A DNA stretch of 64,000 bases from Solimicrobium silvestre (GTDB taxonomy: Bacteria > Pseudomonadota > Gammaproteobacteria > Burkholderiales > Burkholderiaceae_D), in assembly GCF_002976435.1 (NCBI RefSeq), contig NZ_PUGF01000001.1, positions 434,001-498,000 on the forward strand, given 5' to 3'. Made by a program: the position numbers and the translations under genes. Position 1 is the stretch's first letter. Every line of letters begins with the position of its first letter. Of the stretch, positions 48,386-57,886 are shown piece after piece. Below the pieces are notes generated by a model. That model did not search any database, was not told the origin of the DNA, and worked only from the letters and a program-made list of their open reading frames with translations.

Positions 48386-50145
48386 TACATTATGTCTCCC
48401 AAACCGTTATCTGGAAGCACGCTAGTTACACTGGTATCTGGTGGCACATTTAAAGTACGTAAGGCATTGGCGGTGATGCTTGAAAACAGTGGTGCAGCAA
48501 CGGTTCCGCCATAATGCCCGATGGATGGATCGGGTTCATCCACCATAACGGCAACAATAATGCGAGGGTTAGAAACTGGTGCAAAGCCGCAAAACGAGGC
48601 GATGTATTTCTTCACATATTGTCCGTGCTCTACTTTATAGGCGGTTCCGGTTTTACCCGCCACACGATAACCAGGGACTCTGGCACGGATCGCACTGCCT
48701 CCCGGTCCGGTTACGGTTTCCAGCATCATGCGCATGGTTTGTGCAGTTTTTGCCGAAATAATGCGTTCGCCCACAGGAGGTTGACTGACCTTTTGCAAGG
48801 ACAGCGGAATCAATTCGCCATCGCGAGCAAAAATTGTGTACGCATGTGCTAATTGAATAGTAGAAGCAGTCAATCCATGGCCGTAGCTCATAGTCGCCTG
48901 TTCGATTGGCTTCCAAGTTTTATAATTGCGTAAGCGTCCAGTTGCGGTTCCTGGAAAATTAAATTTTGGCGCCTGGCCAAAACCCACCTTGGTAAACATT
49001 TCCCACATTTCTTGCGCAGGCATTTCCAAAGCAATTTTTGCCGTGCCGATATTGGATGATTTTTCAATAATTTGCGCCACGGTCAACGCCGCACTTTCAT
49101 GCGCATCGCCAATCGTCGCTGTGCCGATAGTCATTCTTCCCGCAGTTTGAAAAACAGTCTCAGGGGTGACCCGATTAGTTTCTAACGCTAAAGACACGGT
49201 AAATGGCTTCATCACCGAACCTGGCTCATACGCATCCGTCATTACCCTATTGCGTAGCTGTGCGCCGGTTAATTCTGAACGTTGATTTGGATTGTAAGAA
49301 GGCAGGTTTGCCAGGGCTAAAATTTCACCTGTCTGAACATCAATGACAACCACGCCACCCGCTTTGGCTTTAAATTTTTCGATTGTTTCTTTGAGCTGTG
49401 CATAAGCTAAATATTGAATTTTGCTGTCTATCGACAATACCAATTCTTTTCCATCGTGCGGTTCATTCACGGCGCGCAGATCTTCAACTATACGTCCCAA
49501 GCGATCTTTAATAACACGGCGGCTGCCCAACTTACCCGCCAAGCTAGCTTGCTCCGCCAACTCCATTCCCTCTTGACCGGCATCTTCTACATTGGTGAAG
49601 CCAACCACATGCGCCATTGCTTCGCCTTCGGGGTAAAACCGTTTGTATTCTTTGCGCGTTTGAATCCCGCTAAGATTGAGTGCAACGATTTTATCGGCGG
49701 TGGCTTGCTCAACTTGCCGTTTAAGGTAGACAAACTGGCGATCTGAATCTAATTTTTTACGCAGATCAGCTTCGCTCATTTCCAGCAAAACGGCCAATTG
49801 TTGAATTTTTTCTTTAGGTTCCGCCAGCACATCTTCCGGAATTGCCCAGATCGCTTTGACTGGCACGGAGGACGCCAGAACCAATCCGTTTCTATCGGTA
49901 ATTTTTCCGCGCGTTGCCGGCAACTCTAATGTCCGCGCATAACGCGATTCACCTTGCTTTTGCAAAAAATCGGTACTCACGGCTTGCAGCCAAAATGCGC
50001 GGCAAATCAAGGCTACAAATCCAATAAACAACGCAAACATCACCAAACGCGAACGCCAGGCCGATAGCTTTAAGGCTAGCACCGGATTCATAGAAAACGG
50101 CACTCCTTTAGCATTGGCGTTACGCGAATTTGGGCCTTTAGTCAT
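48385..50145 (-). CDS. ftsI: Peptidoglycan D,D-transpeptidase FtsI (PBP3)
   Basis: 586 residues. A cytoplasmic tail and one membrane helix (RLVMFALFIGFVALICRAFW) precede a class B PBP dimerisation domain (ATRGKITDRNGLVLASSVP) and a transpeptidase with the serine nucleophile in EPGSVMKPFT, the SSN motif in EKSSNIGTAK and the KTG motif in VAGKTGTAYK. It crosslinks septal peptidoglycan with FtsW. Its start overlaps the ftsL stop (ATGA). Confidence 0.97.
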   Translation of the reverse strand: MTKGPNSRNANAKGVPFSMNPVLALKLSAWRSRLVMFALFIGFVALICRAFWLQAVSTDFLQKQGESRYARTLELPATRGKITDRNGLVLASSVPVKAIWAIPEDVLAEPKEKIQQLAVLLEMSEADLRKKLDSDRQFVYLKRQVEQATADKIVALNLSGIQTRKEYKRFYPEGEAMAHVVGFTNVEDAGQEGMELAEQASLAGKLGSRRVIKDRLGRIVEDLRAVNEPHDGKELVLSIDSKIQYLAYAQLKETIEKFKAKAGGVVVIDVQTGEILALANLPSYNPNQRSELTGAQLRNRVMTDAYEPGSVMKPFTVSLALETNRVTPETVFQTAGRMTIGTATIGDAHESAALTVAQIIEKSSNIGTAKIALEMPAQEMWEMFTKVGFGQAPKFNFPGTATGRLRNYKTWKPIEQATMSYGHGLTASTIQLAHAYTIFARDGELIPLSLQKVSQPPVGERIISAKTAQTMRMMLETVTGPGGSAIRARVPGYRVAGKTGTAYKVEHGQYVKKYIASFCGFAPVSNPRIIVAVMVDEPDPSIGHYGGTVAAPLFSSITANALRTLNVPPDTSVTSVLPDNGLGDIM

Positions 50146-50423
50146 CGTGTTTGCTTGCTATCCACAGTTATGTATTGCGTGCGGTCAGGTGTCACTGGCA
50201 CCATATTTAAATCTTTAATTGCGCTTGCCTGGATACGTTCATGCTTACCTAAACCAGATTGATCAAGCTGTAATTGCGACCATTCCACGTCCAATTGGCG
50301 CGCTTCTGTTTGTGACCGTTCTAATTCAATGAATAAATGGCGAGCCTGATATTGGGTTCTCACTAAAATCAGCGCACAAACCATTAATGCCAACAACAAA
50401 ACCACATTTAAACGACCGCTCAT
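50142..50423 (-). CDS. ftsL: Cell division protein FtsL
   Basis: 93 residues. One membrane helix ([15 protein letters not shown], about 6-22) followed by a periplasmic coiled coil ([20 protein letters not shown]) and a short C-terminal tail. It is a small bitopic divisome protein that works with FtsB and FtsQ. Identified mainly from its place between rsmH and ftsI with ATGA overlaps on both sides; sequence conservation in this family is low. Confidence 0.92.
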   Translation of the reverse strand: MSGRLNVVLLLALMVCALILVRTQYQARHLFIELERSQTEARQLDVEWSQLQLDQSGLGKHERIQASAIKDLNMVPVTPDRTQYITVDSKQTR

Positions 50424-51430
50424 CTTGCCTTCCCTGCACTTTCAGAGGCAGGGTCAGCTAAGCGCAATGCAACCCGCATAATGGCGGAACGGGCACGTGG
50501 ATTAGCTGCCACCTCATCATCACTTGGCTTGACTCTGCCGAGCAATTTCATTTGCGGCTGCGGCAGATTTTCTGAACGTATTGGCAAGCGTCGGTCAGGT
50601 TGTTTCAGCAACACTTTGGACGCCATGAATTGCTTCACAATCCGGTCTTCCAAGGAATGAAAACTAATCGCCACCAATTTGCCATCGGTCGCTAATAATT
50701 CAAACGCTTGGGTTAAGCCGCTTTCAAGGTCTTCAAGTTCCTTGTTGATGAAAATCCGGATAGCCTGGAAGGTACGAGTGGCCGGATCCTTACCTTTCTC
50801 ACGCGTTTTGACGGCACCTGCCACGAGTTCGGCAAGCTCTCGTGTGCTTGAAATTGGTGCGAGCTGTCGGCGAGCAGTAATCGCCTTTGCAATCTGAAAA
50901 GCAAACCGTTCTTCCCCATAATTTCGTATTACCTCCTCTATGTTTTTTTCCGTCGCCGTATCTAACCAGGTTGCTGCCGACATACCGCGCGTGGTATCCA
51001 TGCGCATATCGAGCGGACCATCTGCGCGAAAACTAAAGCCACGGGTTGCGTCGTCCACCTGTGGTGATGAAATTCCTAAATCAAGCAATACGCCATCCAC
51101 CTTATGAACGCCGCGCGCATTCAGTTCTTCCTGCATCGTCGCGAAACTGTTATGCACAATGGAGAAACGGGGGTCGGTGATTTGATTGGCGTTTGCTATC
51201 GCTTGCAAATCTTTATCGAAAGCGATCAGGCGCGCGCCTGGTGCTAATTGTGAAAGTAATAATCGGCTATGGCCGCCGCGCCCAAAAGTGCCGTCTATAT
51301 AAATGCCATCACTTTTCAGTGGCTGCAAGGCAGCAATTGCCTCATTTAGCAGCACTGTGCTGTGGGCAAATTCGGAATTTTCTGTTGAAGACGACGAGCC
51401 AGTTTGTATTGTTGTAGAGGGAGTAGTCAT
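50420..51430 (-). CDS. rsmH: 16S rRNA (cytosine1402-N4)-methyltransferase
   Basis: 336 residues. SAM-dependent methyltransferase of 16S rRNA C1402, formerly MraW. Landmarks: [35 protein letters not shown] (SAM loop), [44 protein letters not shown] and [15 protein letters not shown]. An N-terminal Ser/Thr-rich extension of about 20 residues is unusual but the start is well placed, 10 bases after the mraZ stop. Confidence 0.97.
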   Translation of the reverse strand: MTTPSTTIQTGSSSSTENSEFAHSTVLLNEAIAALQPLKSDGIYIDGTFGRGGHSRLLLSQLAPGARLIAFDKDLQAIANANQITDPRFSIVHNSFATMQEELNARGVHKVDGVLLDLGISSPQVDDATRGFSFRADGPLDMRMDTTRGMSAATWLDTATEKNIEEVIRNYGEERFAFQIAKAITARRQLAPISSTRELAELVAGAVKTREKGKDPATRTFQAIRIFINKELEDLESGLTQAFELLATDGKLVAISFHSLEDRIVKQFMASKVLLKQPDRRLPIRSENLPQPQMKLLGRVKPSDDEVAANPRARSAIMRVALRLADPASESAGKAR

Positions 51431-51440
51431 GCGTCCCTCG

Positions 51441-51869
51441 TTAGAATGAAAAATTGCTGAGCACGTCAGGCATGCCAGTAGCGACGGCTTGGGCTTCGCT
51501 CTCTGCTAATTTTTTGGCGTCCCACACTTCAAAGTGCGTTCCCATGCCCAACATCATCACGTCACGGGCAAGCTCCACCGCACTACGTAATTCAGGCGCG
51601 ACCAAAATCCGGCCAGCGCCATCCATGTCGACATCACAGGCATTACCCAAAAATATACGTTGCCAGGCACGTGCCGACATCGGCCACGCAGCAATTTCGG
51701 TACGATGCGCGTCCCAAACCGGGCGCGGGAACAGCAGAATGCAGCCGTGCGGATGGCGCGTTAAAGTAACGCGGCCTTCGCACTGCATTAAAAGTGCGTC
51801 ACGATGCTTGGCGGGAATAGTCATCCGGCCTTTCACATCGAGAGTAAGTGCTGACGCGCCTTGAAACAC
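51441..51869 (-). CDS. mraZ: Transcriptional regulator MraZ
   Basis: 142 residues with two AbrB-like motifs, [16 protein letters not shown] and [13 protein letters not shown]. MraZ forms a ring and binds repeated boxes upstream of its own gene to control the dcw operon. The start is GTG (51867-51869) with AGAGG six bases upstream. It heads the dcw cluster, followed by rsmH after 10 bases. The matching boxes lie at 51931-51970. Confidence 0.97.
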   Translation of the reverse strand: MFQGASALTLDVKGRMTIPAKHRDALLMQCEGRVTLTRHPHGCILLFPRPVWDAHRTEIAAWPMSARAWQRIFLGNACDVDMDGAGRILVAPELRSAVELARDVMMLGMGTHFEVWDAKKLAESEAQAVATGMPDVLSNFSF

Positions 51870-51930
51870 GGGAAACCTCTTATTTGCAATGATGGAGTTA
51901 TTTATTGACGTATGGAAACTTTACATAAAT

Positions 51931-51970
51931 CTCCCACTTAAATACACTTTTTAACACTATCACCCACTTT
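51931..51970 (-). promoter_or_regulatory. Four phased MraZ boxes upstream of mraZ
   Basis: The core AGTG (minus strand) occurs four times at an exact 10-bp period, complementing CACT at 51935-51938, 51945-51948, 51955-51958 and 51965-51968. Two copies extend to AGTGGG, the other two are AGTGT. This matches the known MraZ operator design of TGGG-type boxes spaced about one helical turn apart. They lie about 60-100 bases upstream of the mraZ GTG, where the dcw promoter is expected. Confidence 0.85.
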
Positions 51971-52321
51971 AGATGATGCAATTGGCGTGGTCAAGCAAAA
52001 TAAAGCTAAAAACACGAATTTCTACAATGAAGTCAAGGACTTAGCGAATATTGCCAAATTACTTAATATTTAAAATAGTGCATAAAATTAAGTACTTAGC
52101 AAATACTATGAAAGTTAAGGATTAGCTATACACATGGTTATAGGGTTTTTAAGCGGATTATTAAGCGGCAAAAACATGAAGGATGGAGTGTTGCTGCGGA
52201 GTTTGTTGGGAGCAGATATTCTATTACTTTAAGGCAATATTCCCTGCAAAAGCAGGTACTTACTATGTAACTCAAGGGCTTTTACATAGGCCTATGTTTT
52301 CTAAATTCTAAAATTAAAAAA
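51971..52321. other. Intergenic region between mraZ boxes and rnpB
   Basis: About 350 AT-rich bases with no credible gene. It contains a small hairpin CCTGC-AAAA-GCAGG (52243-52256) and a perfect 14-bp palindrome ACATAGGCCTATGT (52284-52297) followed by TTTT on the plus strand. The palindrome lies about 25 bases beyond the 3' end of rnpB and may take part in ending its transcript, though its lack of a loop makes that weak. Confidence 0.5.
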
Positions 52322-52682
52322 GTGAAGCAAGCCGATAGGCCGGATTCTGTTACGACACGCCGCAGTTATTGCTAACCACCTTGTGTTATGACAGTCATTC
52401 CTCTAGGCCTTGAATTACTCCAAGGCTCAAGCTTTCTACCCGCACGCTCCGCGAGCCGCATCAAAGCGTGCCTATTTGAAATTGCTCCGAGTGGAGGTTA
52501 CCGCGTTTCACCGTAACTTAATACGCTCGTCTCTGTGGCCCTATTCCTCACCTTATACCTTACGGCTTTCAGCGGACGGCCGTTAACCGTCACCCTGCTC
52601 TATGGAGTCCGGACCTTCCTCCCGTCTCGTTGCTTTTGCGAACAAAAGCAACAAAACCAGCGACTGTCTGGCTTGCTTCGGG
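52322..52682 (-). ncRNA. rnpB: RNase P RNA (M1 RNA, bacterial class A)
   Basis: About 360 nt on the minus strand. The 5' end begins GAAGCAAGCCAGACAGTCGC, the conserved core GAGGAAGGTCCGGACTCC is present, followed by CAGGGTGACGG, a further conserved ACAGAGACGAG and the 3' CAGAATCCGGCCTATCGGCT. The terminal GAAGCAAGCC and GGCTTGCTTC form the closing helix, which fixes both ends to within a few bases. It is the catalytic RNA that matures tRNA 5' ends. Confidence 0.95.
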
Positions 52683-52749
52683 CGAGATTCTACCATCGAT
52701 AGTCACTTTTCTGGTAGCGTAACGTCTTTTCATTACAAGCAAAAACACT

Positions 52750-54510
52750 ATGTCTAGCCCTACTAATGCCTTAAATTCAACATCTTCCGCTTCGCGTTCT
52801 GGCGGTCAGTTAATCGTCGATGCTTTACAAATTCACGGTGTTGACACTATTTTTGGCGTGCCGGGCGAAAGCTATTTGCCAGTACTAGATGCATTGCATG
52901 AGCATAAAAATAATGAAAGCAATATAAAAAATCCCATCCGTTTTATCATTAACCGTCAAGAAGGTGGTTCGGCATTTATGGCCGAGGCCTACGGCAAACT
53001 GACCGGCAAACCCGGCATTTGCTTTGTAACCCGCGGCCCCGGTGCCACCAATGCCTCTATCGGCGTACACACCGCTTACCAGGATTCCACGCCGATGATT
53101 TTATTCATCGGCCAAGTCGGTAATGATTTTGTCGAACGTGAAGCGTTTCAAGAAATTGATTACCGCCGCATGTATGGCCAGATGGCGAAATGGGTCGCGC
53201 AAATTGACCGCGCTGATCGCGTGCATGAATACGTGGCTCGCGCCTTTCAGGTTGCCACTAGCGGTCGTCCGGGCCCAGTTGTATTGGCACTGCCTGAAGA
53301 CATGCTCTCGCAGCTCGTCGAAGTAGACAAGATTCCTCAAGTACGCCATTACCAAACCGTGCAAGCCGCGCCAAGCAACGCGCAAATGAACGAATTAAGC
53401 AGCCGCCTGGCAGCAGCCAAACGTCCGATAGTCATCCTAGGTGGGGGCGGCTGGAACAAAGCCGCTTGCGACAACCTGCAACGTTTTGCAGAACAACAAA
53501 AACTACCGATTTCGTGCGCATTCCGCTTCCAGGATTTATTCGATAATCAGCACCCTAATTACGCCGGCGATGTCGGCATTGGCATTAACCCAAAACTGGC
53601 AGAACGGATTAAACAGGCAGATTTAGTCATCGCCATCGGCCCACGTTTAGGCGAAATGACCACCAGCGGTTACAGCATTTTAGAAGCGCCGGTACCAAAA
53701 CAAAGTTTGATCCACATTCACGCCGATGCCTTAGAACTAGGCCGCGTCTACCAAGCCGATATGCTCATCAATAGCGGCATGCCGCAAATTGCCGAAGCGT
53801 TGGCAGCATTACCAACACTTGATTCCAGCGCATGGCAAGCCAGCGTAGAAACAGCGCGCGCCGACTACATCGCCAACCAGGCACCATCGCCTATTTTCCA
53901 AAACAACACACACCCGCTGAATTTGTGGCAAGTAGTGCAAGAAATGAGCGCTCAAGTGCCAGCTGACACCATCATCACCAACGGCGCTGGCAATCACACA
54001 ACCTGGGCACATCGTTACTACCGCTACGGCGCCATGCGCACCCAGTTAGCGCCTACTTCCGGCGCAATGGGCTACAGCGTTCCGTCAGGTATTGCCGCAA
54101 AAATCACCCATCCGGAACGCACCGTCATCACCTTTGCCGGTGACGGTGAATTCATGATGAACGGACAGGAACTCGCCACCGCCGTTCAATACCGCGCTGG
54201 CGTGGTGATTATCCTGTTCAACAACGGCATGTTCGGCACCATCCGCATGCATCAAGAACGCGAATTTCCTAACCGCGTAGTCGGCACAGAGCTGCACAAT
54301 CCCGATTTCGCGGCCTTGGCGCGCGCTTATGGCGGCTCAGGTGAAGTCGTTACACACACGGAAGAATTCGGCCCAGCGCTACAACGTGCGTTAGCCTTCA
54401 GTCGTGAAAACAGCCTACCTGCTTTAATTGAATTACGTTATGACGGGAATTTGATTACGCCGGGTGCGACGTTAGAAGCGATACGTCAGGTAGCGTTAGG
54501 CAATAAGTAG
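52750..54510 (+). CDS. Thiamine-diphosphate-dependent enzyme (acetolactate synthase-like)
   Basis: 586 residues with the three-domain layout of the AHAS/POX family: an N-terminal pyrimidine-binding domain with the catalytic Glu in NRQEGGSAFMAEAYG and RGPGATNASIGVHTAY, a central FAD/dinucleotide-like domain (RPIVILGGGGWNKAA), and a C-terminal diphosphate domain with the metal motif FAGDGEFMMNGQELATAVQY ending in NNGMFG. The substrate cannot be told from sequence alone; benzoylformate-, oxalyl- or acetolactate-type activity is possible. It stands alone and divergent from rnpB, without an ilvH-like regulatory subunit next to it, which argues against a biosynthetic AHAS. Confidence 0.88.
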   Translation: MSSPTNALNSTSSASRSGGQLIVDALQIHGVDTIFGVPGESYLPVLDALHEHKNNESNIKNPIRFIINRQEGGSAFMAEAYGKLTGKPGICFVTRGPGATNASIGVHTAYQDSTPMILFIGQVGNDFVEREAFQEIDYRRMYGQMAKWVAQIDRADRVHEYVARAFQVATSGRPGPVVLALPEDMLSQLVEVDKIPQVRHYQTVQAAPSNAQMNELSSRLAAAKRPIVILGGGGWNKAACDNLQRFAEQQKLPISCAFRFQDLFDNQHPNYAGDVGIGINPKLAERIKQADLVIAIGPRLGEMTTSGYSILEAPVPKQSLIHIHADALELGRVYQADMLINSGMPQIAEALAALPTLDSSAWQASVETARADYIANQAPSPIFQNNTHPLNLWQVVQEMSAQVPADTIITNGAGNHTTWAHRYYRYGAMRTQLAPTSGAMGYSVPSGIAAKITHPERTVITFAGDGEFMMNGQELATAVQYRAGVVIILFNNGMFGTIRMHQEREFPNRVVGTELHNPDFAALARAYGGSGEVVTHTEEFGPALQRALAFSRENSLPALIELRYDGNLITPGATLEAIRQVALGNK

Positions 54511-54527
54511 TAAGTAATTAAAACGGC

Positions 54528-55292
54528 TTACTCAATCAGCCCAAACTCCTCACGCAGAATCGTGGCACGGTTTTCTGTTGTGAGGAATTGCTTTTCTTGC
54601 TGGCCGTTTTCCAGTTTTTTGAATGTGTTCCCAAACAAAATTTTTCGACCATTAGGGCTGCATAACACCACCAATAATTTTCTAACAAATATGGAATCAC
54701 GGTGAGTTGAATTGTAATAATTTGCTGCAGCAAAATCGGCCCAAATTTGCGGGGCAAGTTCAAAAGCATATTGCTCGTCCCAGCCGTTAGCGGTATGAAT
54801 TTTCACTACCATTTCATGCTCGGTTTGCAGACTTAACATGAATAAATCACCGTCCTGACAGACAGATGTATCAAGTAGATTCAAGCGCAGTGGCGCGCGA
54901 ATCCCATAGCCGCCAAAACCCAAATCACACAACCATTTTTCACCTTTTAATAGCACGATAATTGCCATATGGGTTTTGGGTTTAATACCACCGTGCGAAA
55001 TGGGTCGGGCTGCTACAAAATAATAGGGAATTTCTAAAGCGTCCAATGCCATCGCAAATAAGCCATTCACTTCATAGCAATAACCGCCACGCTGACGATG
55101 CACTATTTTTTCGACAATATCGCTGGGATGAAGGGAAATGATTTTTCCGGCTTGCACATCGAGATTTTCAAATGGGACGGAAAAAAGTTGGCAGCGCATC
55201 ATTTCCGTCACGGTCGCCATGGTAGCTCTGGCTTCGCCTTGGAAATGAATTCGATTGAAATATTGCTCAAGCGAGAAAGAGGTTTTTTTCAT
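54528..55292 (-). CDS. nat: Arylamine N-acetyltransferase
   Basis: 254 residues of the NAT family, which transfers acetyl from acetyl-CoA to arylamines or hydrazines. The Cys-His-Asp triad is visible: Cys in QRGGYCYEVNGLF, His in PKTHMAIIVLLKG and Asp in WLCDLGFGGYG. The opening LEQYFNRIHFQGEAR and the FSVPFENLDV motif are typical. Slightly short compared with the usual 270-280 residues, mainly in the C-terminal part. It is convergent with the thiamine-diphosphate enzyme gene (18 bases). Confidence 0.93.
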   Translation of the reverse strand: MKKTSFSLEQYFNRIHFQGEARATMATVTEMMRCQLFSVPFENLDVQAGKIISLHPSDIVEKIVHRQRGGYCYEVNGLFAMALDALEIPYYFVAARPISHGGIKPKTHMAIIVLLKGEKWLCDLGFGGYGIRAPLRLNLLDTSVCQDGDLFMLSLQTEHEMVVKIHTANGWDEQYAFELAPQIWADFAAANYYNSTHRDSIFVRKLLVVLCSPNGRKILFGNTFKKLENGQQEKQFLTTENRATILREEFGLIE

Positions 55293-55455
55293 GATGTTGT
55301 GTCTATATTTAAGTTACTCAAATAAGGTACGCAAACAATGAATCAACAGAACCACTATCAATCTTTGAAAATCTAGCTATGATGGCTACTTGCTTAAACA
55401 CTCAGCTTAAACACCTAGTTCCAACTGCCCTTTCACATTTTAACTACACTATTAC

Positions 55456-56889
55456 ATGTTCGCCTTAATTTCAACATCAACAACAAAAAAATGGCTTGCC
55501 GGCTTGGTTTGTGGCGCTTATTTAACACTTTTATGCACGGCACCACATGCGCAAAATAGCCAGCCACCTGCATCCATGTCTACCGACGTACAGACCTTAA
55601 TCAATAACTACCGCCGTATTCTGGCTCTACAAGAGCTGAGCATTAGCGCCAATGCCGCGACACCTAAACACCAGGAAGCGGTACGGATAGGTGAATATTT
55701 ATTTATTGAAAATCAACATCTATCTACCTCTATTACTGAGCGCTTATTAGTACATCCGCAACATGGCACTCAAACCGATATTGATGATTTTTTAACGGCA
55801 TTAAATAATCCGGCATTACAAGATGCCGATCTGTTTGCAGTACGCAGCATCGTGACCGAGGTTGCTAAAAAAGGGCAGCTAAGTTCGGCGCAAGGAAAAC
55901 AAATACGCGCTGTTTTAAAAAACCTGGCAATCGCACACAATAAATACGGGCAAGAATTGAGCGTCGTATTAAGCCAGAAAACCATTACTCAATCCAAACC
56001 GGAACGACCAGCCTGGGCCGCTTATATCGCCGAAATCGAAAAAGAATACCCACCAAATACAGTATTAGAAGAATTAGGTCATGCCATCCCAAACCAGGAA
56101 CAGCAGGCTACGCCATCGGATAAAACGGCGGAATTAGTTGCGCAAACGCGTGCCAATGAATGGCAAGGTTTGCAGCTTGAAAAAGGCACAGTGTTGCTAA
56201 CGTTTGATGACGGCCCGCATCCGGTTTATACCAAAGAAATTTTAGAAATTTTAGCCCGCTATAAAGTAAAAGCGATCTTTTTTCAGCTTGGTCAAAACTT
56301 AGGCACAGTCACCGATGGGCATGCTGAATTAACCCGCAATGAAGAGGTTGAAAAAGAAATTTTGAACGCCGGACATGCGATAGCCAACCACAGTTTTACG
56401 CATCCGTTCTTACCTAAATTAGATCAGGCGCAAGTACAGCAAGAGATCGACAAAACCCAAGCCTTATTGGACTTAATTATTCCTGAAGATGCACATCGCA
56501 CCCACATGTTCCGTGCGCCGTACGGAGCACGTAATTCCATGATATTGGGTGAAATCGGCGAACGTGGCTTACGCTCAGTGCTGTGGAATGTGGATTCGCT
56601 TGACTGGTCTGATCCAGTGCCGGAATCGATCGTGCACCGTATTTTGCAAGAGCTGGAACACGCAGGGCGCGGTATTATTTTGATGCACGATATACACCCA
56701 AAAACCGTGATCGCGCTGCCGATGTTACTCGATGAACTGATTAAACGCGGTTACCATTTTGTGCAGTGGGATGGTGAAAAATTAGTTGCAACAGTACGGG
56801 AAAATCCAGCGACATCTGCTCCTGTTGCCAATCCCGCCACCGCAATTCCTATGTCTTCTGAATCAAATAATTCCGGTAAAAATCAATAA
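55456..56889 (+). CDS. Exported polysaccharide deacetylase family protein
   Basis: 477 residues. A signal peptide (WLAGLVCGAYLTLLCTAPHA) is followed by a helical region of about 200 residues of unknown role and then a NodB-type deacetylase domain from about residue 245: VLLTFDDGPHPVYTKEIL (metal and catalytic Asp), IANHSFTHPFLPKL (His pair), MFRAPYGARNSM and IILMHDIHP. It probably removes acetyl groups from a cell-surface glycan. A Pro/Ser/Asn-rich tail of about 30 residues closes it. Its last 41 bases overlap the tail of the convergent LysR gene. Confidence 0.9.
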   Translation: MFALISTSTTKKWLAGLVCGAYLTLLCTAPHAQNSQPPASMSTDVQTLINNYRRILALQELSISANAATPKHQEAVRIGEYLFIENQHLSTSITERLLVHPQHGTQTDIDDFLTALNNPALQDADLFAVRSIVTEVAKKGQLSSAQGKQIRAVLKNLAIAHNKYGQELSVVLSQKTITQSKPERPAWAAYIAEIEKEYPPNTVLEELGHAIPNQEQQATPSDKTAELVAQTRANEWQGLQLEKGTVLLTFDDGPHPVYTKEILEILARYKVKAIFFQLGQNLGTVTDGHAELTRNEEVEKEILNAGHAIANHSFTHPFLPKLDQAQVQQEIDKTQALLDLIIPEDAHRTHMFRAPYGARNSMILGEIGERGLRSVLWNVDSLDWSDPVPESIVHRILQELEHAGRGIILMHDIHPKTVIALPMLLDELIKRGYHFVQWDGEKLVATVRENPATSAPVANPATAIPMSSESNNSGKNQ

Positions 56890-57757
56890 ACGCCCTCACC
56901 TTTTGAGGTACGTGCCGGCCAGCTGGATACACTGCATAAATTCCCCCTTTGGGCAGTGTCCAGTCTGGCAGCAGGCGCTTTAGGTGCCCTTCTTCAATAT
57001 CTTGTTGCACGCTGCGCTGATCCAGCACAGAAATCCCGGCATGATTACGTAACACCGTGCGCAAGGCATTCGGTGAATCCACCTTAAAATGCGACTTCAC
57101 ATGAATTTGCACTTCCTCACCCGCTTTAGAAGTGAATTGCCACGTCAGCGGTGTTTTCATCAGCGTCAAGGCAACCCAGTCTAATTCAGCCAACTGCTCA
57201 GGGTGTTTAGGTACTTTATTGCGCCGTAAATATTCTGGCGACGCCACCATATATTGTTCAAATTCACCTAGCTTTAAAGCGTGCATGGAAGAGTCGCGCA
57301 ACCAGCCGATGCGAATAGCCAAATCAACGCCCTCGCCAACCAAATCTAGCACCCGGTCACCAGTACGTAAATCGATCTGTAATTTGGGATGGAGCGCCGA
57401 GAATTGCGCCAACGCAGCCCCTAATGATTGAGTGGCATGATCTACCGTCGTCGAAATACGTAAAGTGCCGATTAATTCAGTTTTTACCGATCCATATTGA
57501 TTCAGCGCTTCCTGCAATCCGCGCAACAATGGCTGGCATTCCTGATGCAAACTTAGCCCGGCATCGGTCAAGATAACTTTGCGCGTTGTACGGGTAAATA
57601 AACGTGTACCCAAGCTGGCCTCCAAACGACCAATTTCCAAGCTCACCTTGGCGCCAGCCACACCTAAACGCTCCGCTGCCGCAGTGAAGCCACCGCTTTC
57701 TACTACGGCGTCAAAGATCACCAAATCATTCAAATCAATCTGCCCGGGTAATGACAT
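56849..57757 (-). CDS. LysR-family transcriptional regulator
   Basis: 302 residues. The winged helix-turn-helix is DLVIFDAVVESGGFTAAAER followed by LEASLGTRLFTRTTRKVILT. The effector domain (IGTLRISTTVDHATQSLGAA, VASPEYLRRNKVPKHPEQL, GIYAVYPAGRHVPQKVRAF) is of the CrgA/DsdC-like group found with oxidoreductases. It is divergent from an NAD(P)-binding protein gene across 129 bases, so that gene is its likely target. Confidence 0.94.
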   Translation of the reverse strand: MSLPGQIDLNDLVIFDAVVESGGFTAAAERLGVAGAKVSLEIGRLEASLGTRLFTRTTRKVILTDAGLSLHQECQPLLRGLQEALNQYGSVKTELIGTLRISTTVDHATQSLGAALAQFSALHPKLQIDLRTGDRVLDLVGEGVDLAIRIGWLRDSSMHALKLGEFEQYMVASPEYLRRNKVPKHPEQLAELDWVALTLMKTPLTWQFTSKAGEEVQIHVKSHFKVDSPNALRTVLRNHAGISVLDQRSVQQDIEEGHLKRLLPDWTLPKGGIYAVYPAGRHVPQKVRAFIDFYRNYLIQKT

Positions 57758-57886
57758 AGCTGCCTCATTAATTAGAATTTCATAATAATGAATTATGCAA
57801 TCATCCGTTTATCTAATCAATTAAATCGATCAAGATGTGCACACTGTTTCAAACTTAATTCACTTAAATAACTAAGGACTTACATC

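Noticed and set aside
34520-51869. Search for a non-standard gene inside the dcw cluster
   Set aside because: Gene content and order are those expected for Burkholderiales; all gaps are short and carry no extra ORF.
52284-52297. ACATAGGCCTATGT as the rnpB terminator
   Set aside because: A perfect palindrome with no loop and little GC makes a weak hairpin; kept only as a possibility in the region note.
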